From contig JAEMTX010000051.1 of the NCBI GenBank assembly GCA_016462055.1, positions 3,866-10,966 on the forward strand: 7,101 bases of DNA, given 5' to 3'. This document shows positions 1 to 6,405 of this stretch, in pieces. Below the pieces are notes generated by a model. It was not told where the DNA came from, did no database searches, and worked only from the letters and a program-made list of their open reading frames with translations. The number at the start of each line of letters is the position of its first letter. Position 1 is the first letter of the stretch. The stretch is from Acidimicrobiia bacterium. Its GTDB lineage: Bacteria; Actinomycetota; Acidimicrobiia; Acidimicrobiales; Acidimicrobilacustridaceae. Made by a program: the position numbers and the translations under genes.

Positions 1-1048
1 ACCCGCCCCCGCGACTCCGTTTGCTCAGCTTGAACCTGTCTTCGTCGGAGGATCGACGGTTGAGTTCGCCACGCTTCACAATCAGGACCAAGTCGCGGTG
101 AAAGATGTTCGCCCCGGCGACACCGTGATCGTGCGTAAAGCCGGCGACGTCATTCCCGAGGTAGTGGGTCCGGTTCTAAGTGAACGACCTAAAGGGTTGC
201 GCAAGTGGATCTTTCCCACGAACTGCCCGGTGTGCGGTCACAAACTGGTACGACCCGGGGATGAAGCAGTTCATCGGTGTCTGAATCTTTCCTGCCCGGC
301 CCGCGTCGCTGGAGCGATTGAACACTTTGCTTCTCGCGGAGCGATGGATATCGAAGGTCTCGGCGAACAACGGGTGCAACTGTTCTGCGAACTCGGATTA
401 TTGAATGACGTTGCTGACATCTATTCGCTAGATCCAGAGCGACTCAAGGGGCTCGACAAGTTCGCCGATGTTTCCGTGCAGAAGTTGCTTGACGCGATCG
501 AGAGTTCGAAGTCAAAGCCTCTCGCCAATCTTCTTGTTGGTTTGAACATTCGACATCTCGGGGGAGCCGGGGCAGTCGCGCTTGCTGAACACTGCGGGCA
601 TCTTGATCGAATCGAATCGGCGACGGAAGAAGAGTTAGCCAGCGTCGAGGGTATGGGAGCGATCATCGCTCGGTCCGTGCACGATTGGTTTGCCGGTGCA
701 ACAAATCGCGCCGTCATCGAGAAGTTGCGCGCTGCCGGAGTGAACTTCCAAGGGCCCGAGGCCTCTGACCTTCCTCAAACCCTCGAAGGGCTGATTGTGG
801 TCGTGACCGGAACGCTCGATGGGTTTACGCGTGACGAAGCCGAAGCAGCTGTCAAGGGCCGTGGCGGAAAATCCCCGGGCAGTGTTTCGAAGAAAACCAC
901 TGCAGTCGTGATTGGCGTCGGCCCCGGTGCCTCGAAGGTGACGAAGGCAGAAGAACTCGGTGTTCCCATTCTCGATGAGGCAGGTTTCCTTGAACTGCTT
1001 GAAAGCGGTACCTTGCCGTCTTCTGTTCGCACTCAGGGGGATTCGTGA
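1..1048 (+). CDS. ligA: NAD-dependent DNA ligase LigA, C-terminal half (5' end outside window)
   Basis: This is the C-terminal part of the NAD+-dependent DNA ligase, which seals nicks in duplex DNA during replication and repair. The reading frame is open from base 2 and gives about 348 residues, roughly half of a typical LigA (about 670-700 aa). The adenylation domain with the KxDG lysine is therefore upstream of the window. Visible in order are the OB-fold end (FVGGSTVEFATLHNQD, then RPGDTVIVRKAGDVIPEV), a Cys4 zinc finger with codons for its four cysteines at 224, 233, 278 and 293 (CPVC...C-x4-C), a helix-hairpin-helix region (LNIRHLGGAG and SVEGMGAIIA), and a C-terminal BRCT domain at about 767-1020 (VVVTGTLDGFTRDEAE, GSVSKKT). 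The GTG at 98 is an internal valine, not a start. The stop TGA (1046-1048) overlaps the GTG start of the next gene. All signature residues in the visible part look intact, so the identification is very secure. Confidence 0.97.
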   Translation, partial: PAPATPFAQLEPVFVGGSTVEFATLHNQDQVAVKDVRPGDTVIVRKAGDVIPEVVGPVLSERPKGLRKWIFPTNCPVCGHKLVRPGDEAVHRCLNLSCPARVAGAIEHFASRGAMDIEGLGEQRVQLFCELGLLNDVADIYSLDPERLKGLDKFADVSVQKLLDAIESSKSKPLANLLVGLNIRHLGGAGAVALAEHCGHLDRIESATEEELASVEGMGAIIARSVHDWFAGATNRAVIEKLRAAGVNFQGPEASDLPQTLEGLIVVVTGTLDGFTRDEAEAAVKGRGGKSPGSVSKKTTAVVIGVGPGASKVTKAEELGVPILDEAGFLELLESGTLPSSVRTQGDS

Positions 1049-1680
1049 CTATTGAAGCAGTGGTGTTTGATTTCGGCGGCGTGTTTACGAGTTCACCGTT
1101 TAGTGGTCTTCATAAGTGGCATACCGAACGCGGACTTGATCCAGAACTGGGTTTACGCGCGGTGTTCGGCCCTTACGACCAAGACACCGATCATCCGTGG
1201 CATCAACTCGAACGGGGCGAGATCGCGCTTGAAGCGGCCGCCGAACAAATCAAAGCCGTAGGTGCCGAGATGGGGATCGACATCAATCTCAAAGAAATGT
1301 TTGGTGCTTTGGGTGGCGAATCAGGAGCTCGTAGTGACGTCGTTGAAAAAGGATTGGCATTGCGGGCGAGCGGTTATCGCACCGCCCTCATCACAAACAA
1401 CATCAAGGAATTCTCCGATGGCTGGCGGGCAATGATCCCAGTTGATGAATTGTTCGAGATCATTGTTGACTCGTCCGCAGTTGGAATCCGTAAGCCAGAT
1501 CTTCGGATCTACGAGATGACACTCGACCAACTCGGGGTCGCTGCCGAGAATGCTGTCTTTCTTGACGATGCTCCCGGCAACATCGTTGCGGCCCGCGCTG
1601 CGGGGATGCATGCGATCCTCGTCGAAGATGACCACACGGGAGCGTTCTCTGAGCTCGATCGATTGCTCGCTGACGGCTGA
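1045..1680 (+). CDS. HAD-superfamily hydrolase, subfamily IA-like (DFGGV motif I)
   Basis: This 211-residue protein is a haloacid dehalogenase-like hydrolase, probably a cytosolic phosphatase of unknown substrate. All four HAD motifs can be seen: motif I FDFGGVF with nucleophile D9, motif II LITNN with T117, motif III lysine K150 in IRKPD, and motif IV FLDDAPGN with D174/D175. A helical cap lies at about residues 15-100, as in subfamily I. Motif I has Gly at position 11, where classical HAD phosphatases carry the second, acid/base Asp. The DFGGV form is known from the epoxide-hydrolase N-terminal-like (1A3) branch, so activity may be altered or use another acid. The GTG start overlaps the ligA stop by 4 bases (GTGA), and a purine-rich AGGGGGA (1035-1041) serves as ribosome binding site. 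This suggests translational coupling and co-transcription with ligA. The family is secure; the substrate is not predictable. Confidence 0.9.
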   Translation: MTIEAVVFDFGGVFTSSPFSGLHKWHTERGLDPELGLRAVFGPYDQDTDHPWHQLERGEIALEAAAEQIKAVGAEMGIDINLKEMFGALGGESGARSDVVEKGLALRASGYRTALITNNIKEFSDGWRAMIPVDELFEIIVDSSAVGIRKPDLRIYEMTLDQLGVAAENAVFLDDAPGNIVAARAAGMHAILVEDDHTGAFSELDRLLADG

Positions 1681-1707
1681 CAACAGTTTTCATTGGGTGA
1701 GCCGCGT

Positions 1708-2187
1708 CTAGACGACGGTGAAGCACCAACTTCGACGTGATGAAACCGCGGGTCCGAACGCTGTTTGCCAGTAGGTGGCGATCATGCAGTTCTGTCCTGC
1801 GGGAAGTGTTTCGTAAACCTTGCCGGCTCCTGCTTTGAACGTCACCTGATTGGTTTGTGGAATGACATTGGTCTGATCGAGCGGAAGAGGAATTCCGTTG
1901 AGCGTCAGTGACGCTTCGTATCCCGGGGCCATATCGATGCCGATGATGTCTTGTTGAAGAATTTTTGCGCCAGGCGTGGGTATGAGCCGTTGAATTCGTC
2001 CGCCATCGAGTTCGGTGGTGTCAGAGATTCCGAGGCGAGTAACCATGACAGCACACACAGCAACAATTGCGAGAAGGCCGATGTACGCGATGTAGCGCGA
2101 CTTGAATCGACGATTTGGTTTGGACGCAACCGGCGCAGCGGCTGTGTTGGAGTTGTTGCTTTCGTTCGACGGGTTAGAAGTGGTCAC
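1708..2187 (-). CDS. Hypothetical single-pass membrane protein with extracytoplasmic domain
   Basis: This is a 159-residue protein of unknown function that I do not recognise as a named family. The N-terminal 25 residues are rich in Ser, Asn and Thr (TSNPSNESNNSNT). A basic patch (KPNRRFKSR, 23-31) follows, then one hydrophobic segment at about 32-50 (YIAYIGLLAIVAVCAVMV). By the positive-inside rule the tail is cytoplasmic and the roughly 105-residue C-terminal part is outside. The outer part looks beta-rich (GYEASLTLNG, NQVTFKAG) and has two cysteines, C134 (GQNCM) and C155 (SWCF), that could form a disulfide. The stop TAG lies only 27 bases from the convergent HAD gene. The start is GTG at 2187 with only a weak AGGCAGA upstream, so start choice is moderate; the frame stays open upstream without an ATG. 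The gene diverges from the PASTA kinase, so a shared regulatory region is possible. Confidence 0.72.
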   Translation of the reverse strand: MTTSNPSNESNNSNTAAAPVASKPNRRFKSRYIAYIGLLAIVAVCAVMVTRLGISDTTELDGGRIQRLIPTPGAKILQQDIIGIDMAPGYEASLTLNGIPLPLDQTNVIPQTNQVTFKAGAGKVYETLPAGQNCMIATYWQTAFGPAVSSRRSWCFTVV

Positions 2188-2288
2188 CGTCAGAGTCTGC
2201 CTGCTGCGAGCGCCTGTGTGGTTCTCGGGGGCGACGATTTTCCGTCTGTTCTTCGGGGAGGGTGACCGAAATCTTGGAGTCAGAGAAC

Positions 2289-2303
2289 TAGCCTCGCCCT
2301 GTG
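2289..2303 (+). promoter_or_regulatory. Putative -10 box of leaderless kinase promoter
   Basis: TAGCCT at 2289-2294 fits the actinobacterial -10 pattern TANNNT and ends 6 bases before the GTG start at 2301. No Shine-Dalgarno sequence precedes the GTG. A transcript starting at or next to the GTG would be leaderless. No good -35 is seen at 16-18 bases, so this is suggestive only. Confidence 0.35.
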
Positions 2304-4268
2304 TCCAACGCCCGTGGTGCCGACCGCATCGGTCAGGTGCTCGGGGGGCGCTACCGGCTGTTGGCCCCCATCGGCACCGGCGCCTCCGCGACTGTCTACC
2401 TGGCCGATGACGTAGTTCTTCGTCGCCGCGTCGCGGTCAAAGTGCTCCACGACGCGCTCGCGAGCGATGCGTCGTTTCTGAAACGGTTCCAAGCCGAAGC
2501 CCGTTCAGCGGCCGCGCTGAACCATCCGCACATCATGGCGGTGCACGATTGGGGGCAGGGAGAGGTTCCCTACCTCGTCACGGAATTACTTGATGGGGGT
2601 TCGCTTCGAGCAATGCTCGATGCTGGCAATTTTCTTGATCTCGCTCAAGTACGACACGTAGGTGTCGATACTGCACGAGCACTTGATTACGCCCATCGAC
2701 GCGGCTTTGTGCATCGAGACATCAAGCCAGCGAATCTTTTGTTCGATGACGAAGGAACGTTGCGGATCGCCGATTTTGGTCTCGCCCGAGCGCTTGCGGA
2801 AGCGGCATGGACCGAACCGGCTGGAGCGATACTTGGAACGGCTCGTTATGCATTGCCGGAACAAGCCCAGGGTGTTTCGCTCGATGGTCGCAGCGACGTC
2901 TATTCGTTGGGTCTTGTCATCATCGAGTCCATTACGGGTCGACTGCCGTTCACAGCAGACACCACGCTTGGGACCCTCATGGCTCGTGTCGATCGTGACG
3001 TTCCTGTTCCCGATGAACTCGGAGCCCTCGCTCCAGCGTTGCGCGCTGCGGGTGTTTCCAACCCGGCGAACCGTCCCGATGCTGGCGAATTCGCCACCAT
3101 GCTGATGGCCGCAGGCGATCTTGGTTCGTTCGCTCCGTTGCGTTTGGCAGGAACGGTTGCGCTTCAGCCCGATCAACTCGATCCACGCGAACCCACGACG
3201 ATCTATGTGCCGGAGCAGATTGTTCTCGGGACAACAGGATCTGGTTCGACGAACGGCCCGAGATTTGCCGATCCCACGATTGCGAGCGAGTCACTCTTTG
3301 ATGGGCAACCCCCAACTCGCGCCGTTGATCGGCCTGAAGCGGCGATGGTCGCGGCGTCGGCTCGATCGGGATCTGAACCCCGTCGCCGTATCTCAGCAAA
3401 GGTCGTCGCAAGCGTCATTGCGCTGCTGGTTGTGTTGGGTGCTGCGGCCGGATTCTTCTTGTTGCGAACGCCAAGTCACACGCTGGCCGATTACACATCG
3501 ATGACTGCATCTGTCGTGCGCAGCGAACTCGAGTCCAAGGGGTTCAAAGTTGTAGAGGACGGGATCTATTCGGAAACCATTGCGGTTGAAACGGTGATTT
3601 CACAAGACCCGGTTGCTGGAACGTCACTTGCCGAAGGAAAGACAGTGACGCTGACCGTCTCGCTCGGTCCGCCTCCGGTACCCGTTCCTTCGAATCTGCC
3701 GGGAAAGACAATCGATCAGGCATCGGCGGCGTTGGTCGCAGCTGGACTCAAACTTGGAGTTGTCACTGACGCCTTCGATGAAACTGTCGCCAAGGGAATT
3801 GTGTTGTCGCTAGCCGATGGCGTCGCTGCGGAAATGCCAAAAGGTTCTGCGATCGGGCTGGTGACGAGTGCAGGGCCGATGCCACGAACCATCCCAAATT
3901 TTGCTGGCAAACCGATTGTTGATGTCACCGCTCAACTCGATGCGCTTGGGCTCAAAGTGACACGCGTCGACGAGTATTCCGACACTGTCGCCGAAAACGT
4001 CGTGATTTCAACCTCTCCTGCGGCTGGTCAGAATGCCGCGAAGGGAAGCACAGTTACGGTGACGGTCTCGAAAGGGAAGAGGCCGGTGACTATTCCCGCA
4101 TCGATTGTGGGGAAGACGATTGCCGATGCGAGCGCGCAGCTCACAGCGCTCGGACTCACTGTCAGTGGTGTGACCGGCAATCCGACGAAGAACGTCACTG
4201 GGACGACCCCAGCAGTGGGAACGCAGGTCAAAGCAGGTTCGGCCGTAGCGCTCGTGACCTCGCCCTAA
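2301..4268 (+). CDS. PASTA-domain transmembrane Ser/Thr protein kinase (PknB/StkP type)
   Basis: This 655-residue receptor-like eukaryotic-type Ser/Thr kinase would phosphorylate cytoplasmic proteins in response to an extracellular, probably cell-wall-derived, ligand. The kinase domain is at about residues 17-270. It has the glycine loop G25-T-G-A-S-A-T-V, ATP lysine K48 (VAVK), catalytic loop HRDIKPAN with D140 and N145, DFG at 158-160, and SDVYSLG at 198-204. All catalytic residues are present; the APE motif reads LPE. The activation loop has T171 as its only Thr before the P+1 T180. A juxtamembrane linker (about 280-365) leads to a basic stop-transfer patch (RRR, 361-363) and one TM segment at about 367-388. 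Outside are four PASTA repeats at about 392-457, 460-525, 528-592 and 596-655. The last is slightly short and ends at the C-terminus. The GTG start at 2301 places the glycine loop 24 residues in, which is normal. PASTA kinases usually sit in division/peptidoglycan operons; none is visible here, so I leave the pknB symbol off. Confidence 0.94.
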   Translation: MSNARGADRIGQVLGGRYRLLAPIGTGASATVYLADDVVLRRRVAVKVLHDALASDASFLKRFQAEARSAAALNHPHIMAVHDWGQGEVPYLVTELLDGGSLRAMLDAGNFLDLAQVRHVGVDTARALDYAHRRGFVHRDIKPANLLFDDEGTLRIADFGLARALAEAAWTEPAGAILGTARYALPEQAQGVSLDGRSDVYSLGLVIIESITGRLPFTADTTLGTLMARVDRDVPVPDELGALAPALRAAGVSNPANRPDAGEFATMLMAAGDLGSFAPLRLAGTVALQPDQLDPREPTTIYVPEQIVLGTTGSGSTNGPRFADPTIASESLFDGQPPTRAVDRPEAAMVAASARSGSEPRRRISAKVVASVIALLVVLGAAAGFFLLRTPSHTLADYTSMTASVVRSELESKGFKVVEDGIYSETIAVETVISQDPVAGTSLAEGKTVTLTVSLGPPPVPVPSNLPGKTIDQASAALVAAGLKLGVVTDAFDETVAKGIVLSLADGVAAEMPKGSAIGLVTSAGPMPRTIPNFAGKPIVDVTAQLDALGLKVTRVDEYSDTVAENVVISTSPAAGQNAAKGSTVTVTVSKGKRPVTIPASIVGKTIADASAQLTALGLTVSGVTGNPTKNVTGTTPAVGTQVKAGSAVALVTSP

Positions 4269-4293
4269 CCGGTTTTTCACAATGCGAGGCCGA

Positions 4294-4310
4294 TACGATC
4301 GTCGGTCGTG
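4294..4310 (+). promoter_or_regulatory. Putative -10 box of leaderless MFS promoter
   Basis: TACGAT (4294-4299) matches TANNNT and is followed by 8 bases and then the GTG start at 4308. Transcription would begin at or within a few bases of the GTG, giving a leaderless mRNA, and no Shine-Dalgarno is present. The same hexamer and the same 8-base spacing occur before gatC. The -35 is weak: T-rich GGTTTTTC lies at 4271-4278. Confidence 0.5.
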
Positions 4311-5876
4311 GCGAAGACCGATCATCCCGAACTTCCTGAGGGGAACGGCAGCGTTGTGAGCGCGGGTGGCGTCGACGACGCCGACGAACTCGAGCTCGGC
4401 ATCGAGCCACCAGGGGCCGACGAGGTCGTCATGGTGCCGTGGAGTCTCATTCTTCAACGGCGCGTCGCCGGTCGAGTGGATCGGAGTCCGCGTAAAGCGT
4501 GGATCATTCTGGCGGCCTCGCTCCTTGGCGTCTTCACCGCAAGTTTTACAATCACCGTTCTCACGGTGTCACTGGCTGACATCGCGCATGATCTTGGATC
4601 AACAAAAAGCATTCTCACCTGGGCAATTACTGGCCCGAGTCTCGCAATGGCGGTATTGGGACCAATCGGCGGAAAAATGTCCGACCGGCACGGGGCTCGA
4701 CGGGTGTATCTGATCAGCATCATCGGCGTTGCGGTGTTCTCTGGTGCGGCGATTCTGGCGTGGAATGCTCCAGCGCTTATCGCCGCTCGATTTCTCGGCG
4801 CTTCGCTTGGTGCAGCCGCAGGGCCGGCCGCACTTTCCATGATCAACCGAAGTTTTCCGCCCCAACGAAGAGCACAAGCGCTCGGCTATTGGGCGCTTGT
4901 CGGCGCAGGTGCTCCGGTCATCGGCGTTGTTATCGGTGGACCGCTGGTCGATTCGTTCGGGTGGAGATGGATTTTCATTCTTCAAACGCCTATTGCGATT
5001 GCGGCGGTGGTAATCGGTTTCCTTGTTTTGCCGCGATCGGCTCGAGGCGATCGCCATCCCTTCGATATCGCCGGATCTGTGCTTCTGGCATTCGGCGTTG
5101 GCCTCGTGTTGGTAGCGCTGAACCGAGGCCCCGAAATGGGTTGGACGCATCCGCTTGTACTCGGCGGATTCATTGTCGGGCCGTTGCTGCTGGTGTGGTT
5201 CGCTCGTGTTGAGAGTCGCACTGAACATCCGTTGCTTCCGATGCGCTATTTCCGTCGGCGAAATTTTACCTTCCCCATGATCAATCAGTTCTTTACAAAC
5301 TTCACCTACATGGGCGGATTCATTCTCACGCCGCTGCTTCTGCACGACGTCCTCGGCTACAGCACAACAAAAACGGGGCTTGTTTCAATCGCTCGGCCGA
5401 TTGCGTTTTCGATTGTTGGACCGATAGCGGGTTACCTCGTCATTAGATTCGGCGAACGAACAATCGGGATATTTGGTTCGGTCGTCTTGGTCGGTTCAAT
5501 GATGACGCTCGCGATGGTCACGGCCAGTACCGGAATGTGGTGGATCGAAGGGGCGCTTGTTCTTTCCGGAATCGGCATGGGTGCGTGTGCACCGGCCATG
5601 ATCGCCAGCATCGCCAACTCCGTCGACAAGCGCGACTTGGGTGTTGCGAGCGCGGCGTCACAAACGGTCAGCCAAATCGGCGTCGTTGCTGGCATGCAGA
5701 TCTTGCTCACGGTGCAATCGGTGGGAGCTTCGAGTGGGAATGGAACTGATTCCTACGCGGCGGCCTATCACATCGGCGCAGTGGCAGCAGTCATCGCAGT
5801 CGTAGCTGCGTTCTTTGTACGCCGCACGAGTCACGAAGAATCGCAAGCGTCTGAGTCGCTTGAGCAGCCGCACTGA
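4308..5876 (+). CDS. MFS transporter, 14-TM DHA2 (EmrB/QacA-like) drug:proton antiporter family
   Basis: This 522-residue inner-membrane protein is a major facilitator superfamily transporter that probably exports a drug or other hydrophobic compound in exchange for protons. I count 14 hydrophobic segments between about residues 64 and 507, the number typical of DHA2. Motif A is visible between TM2 and TM3 (GGKMSDRHGARR, 121-132), and the antiporter motif C in TM5 (GAGAPVIGVVIGGPL, 199-213), followed by GWRWIF as in EmrB/QacA relatives. The N-terminus has an unusual hydrophilic, acidic extension of about 60 residues before TM1 (DDADELELG at 23-31). An alternative start at the internal Met42 (ATG, 4431) would remove most of it, but the TACGAT box just ahead of GTG 4308 favours the longer form. 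The gene lies 39 bases after the kinase stop and appears to have its own promoter. The substrate cannot be told from sequence. Confidence 0.9.
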   Translation: MAKTDHPELPEGNGSVVSAGGVDDADELELGIEPPGADEVVMVPWSLILQRRVAGRVDRSPRKAWIILAASLLGVFTASFTITVLTVSLADIAHDLGSTKSILTWAITGPSLAMAVLGPIGGKMSDRHGARRVYLISIIGVAVFSGAAILAWNAPALIAARFLGASLGAAAGPAALSMINRSFPPQRRAQALGYWALVGAGAPVIGVVIGGPLVDSFGWRWIFILQTPIAIAAVVIGFLVLPRSARGDRHPFDIAGSVLLAFGVGLVLVALNRGPEMGWTHPLVLGGFIVGPLLLVWFARVESRTEHPLLPMRYFRRRNFTFPMINQFFTNFTYMGGFILTPLLLHDVLGYSTTKTGLVSIARPIAFSIVGPIAGYLVIRFGERTIGIFGSVVLVGSMMTLAMVTASTGMWWIEGALVLSGIGMGACAPAMIASIANSVDKRDLGVASAASQTVSQIGVVAGMQILLTVQSVGASSGNGTDSYAAAYHIGAVAAVIAVVAAFFVRRTSHEESQASESLEQPH

Positions 5877-5881
5877 ACGAT

Positions 5882-5899
5882 CCGACTGAACTCAGTCGG
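5882..5899. terminator. Hairpin between convergent genes, possible bidirectional terminator
   Basis: CCGACTG (5882-5888), loop AACT, then CAGTCGG (5893-5899) form a perfect 7-bp GC-rich stem with a tetraloop. It sits between the MFS stop (5876) and the end of the SCP2 gene, and it contains the SCP2 stop codon (TGA, complement of 5892-5894). No U-tract follows on either strand, so it is not a canonical intrinsic terminator. Position and symmetry suggest it serves both convergent transcripts. Confidence 0.5.
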
Positions 5900-6308
5900 C
5901 AGTGATGTCGCGCAGCGCGTCGGCCATGGCTTGTGCGTCGGGATCGGGTGCTGCCGCCGAGGCCTGCATTGCGAGCATCTTGGACATGTCGCCCTCGACT
6001 TTGATTCGCCCGCCCATAAATGCCTGCATCGCTGCAGCGGCATCTTGATCGATGAAAATTGCGCGGGCGGTTGCGTAGTCAACCGTGACGGTGAGATCGG
6101 GGCCATCAAGGTGGCCATCTTCAATCACGACTTCGCCGCCGGTGGTGTCGATATGACCGCTGACATCGGCGGAAAACGGTGTGTCGGTCACAATGAGATT
6201 CATGCGAACAGCCACCGGGGCAGCGGTCGAAGGCTTTGCCATGGTGTCTCGCAGCTCTCTTGCTGCGGCCATCCAGTCAGGGCTTAGGAATGCATGGGCG
6301 GTTGCCAC
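5892..6308 (-). CDS. SCP2 sterol-binding domain protein
   Basis: This 138-residue, one-domain cytosolic protein resembles the SCP2 (sterol carrier protein 2) family, whose members bind lipids or acyl-CoAs in a hydrophobic tunnel. The hallmark is the C-terminal stretch AFMGGRIKVEGDMSKMLAMQ (96-115), preceded by beta strands GGEVVIEDG and DLTVTVDYATARAIF (71-85). The length is normal for stand-alone bacterial SCP2 proteins. I chose GTG at 6308 because GGAGGA (complement of 6312-6317) lies just upstream and the family domain begins soon after. The frame is open further, to 6467, but that extension would run into gatC and has no family resemblance. There is no signal peptide. The gene converges on the MFS gene and diverges from gatC with 94 bases between them. 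The physiological ligand is unknown; in actinobacteria such proteins are often linked to lipid or steroid metabolism, but no such neighbour is present. Confidence 0.87.
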   Translation of the reverse strand: MATAHAFLSPDWMAAARELRDTMAKPSTAAPVAVRMNLIVTDTPFSADVSGHIDTTGGEVVIEDGHLDGPDLTVTVDYATARAIFIDQDAAAAMQAFMGGRIKVEGDMSKMLAMQASAAAPDPDAQAMADALRDITAD

Positions 6309-6311
6309 GTG

Positions 6312-6317
6312 TCCTCC
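6312..6317 (-). promoter_or_regulatory. Ribosome binding site deciding the SCP2 start
   Basis: On the minus strand GGAGGA is followed by CAC and then the GTG start at 6308. The spacing is short (3-4 bases), but the motif is a near-perfect Shine-Dalgarno. It is the only one near a candidate start in this frame, so it argues against the longer upstream reading. Confidence 0.65.
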
Positions 6318-6339
6318 AGGGGGTTCTGTCGATGGGTTG

Positions 6340-6345
6340 ACCCTA
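6340..6345 (-). promoter_or_regulatory. Putative -10 box for the SCP2 gene
   Basis: The minus strand reads TAGGGT, matching TANNNT. A start about 7 bases downstream (near 6333) would give a leader of about 25 bases that includes the GGAGGA ribosome binding site. The -35 region is not recognisable. Confidence 0.35.
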
Positions 6346-6388
6346 TCCACGCAGGGGTAGGCCGAGAGGGGTTGGGCCAGCAGGCATC

Positions 6389-6405
6389 TACGATGCACAC
6401 CCATG
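6389..6405 (+). promoter_or_regulatory. Putative -10 box of leaderless gatCA promoter
   Basis: TACGAT (6389-6394) is followed by 8 bases and then the ATG of gatC at 6403, the same layout as before the MFS gene. No Shine-Dalgarno precedes the ATG, so a leaderless transcript for the gatCA operon is likely. The -35 element is weak or absent. Confidence 0.5.

Noticed and set aside
1705..1714. Palindrome CGTCTAGACG at the HAD / membrane-protein junction as a terminator
   Set aside because: There is too little loop for a stable stem and no U-tract; it simply includes the minus-strand stop codon.
2586..3176. 196-codon open frame antisense to the kinase domain
   Set aside because: The opposite strand encodes invariant kinase motifs across the same bases, and the antisense product has no recognisable features.
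3474..4265. Internal repeats at the end of the kinase gene as DNA-level repeats or a mobile element
   Set aside because: The similarity is at protein level (four PASTA domains), and the DNA copies are well diverged.
4267..4274. Palindrome AACCGGTT directly after the kinase stop as an operator
   Set aside because: An 8-base palindrome is expected by chance at this scale and no second copy was noticed.
4258..4289. Inverted repeat CCTCGC / GCGAGG around the kinase stop codon as a terminator
   Set aside because: The stem is only 6 bp with a 20-base loop, the T-run is inside the loop rather than after the stem, and the right arm abuts the MFS -10 box.
4599..5345. Long open frame (248 codons) on the minus strand inside the MFS gene
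   Set aside because: It lies wholly antisense to a clear 14-TM transporter, and its product is rich in Arg, Ser and charged residues with no domain logic. This is a typical shadow of a GC-rich gene.
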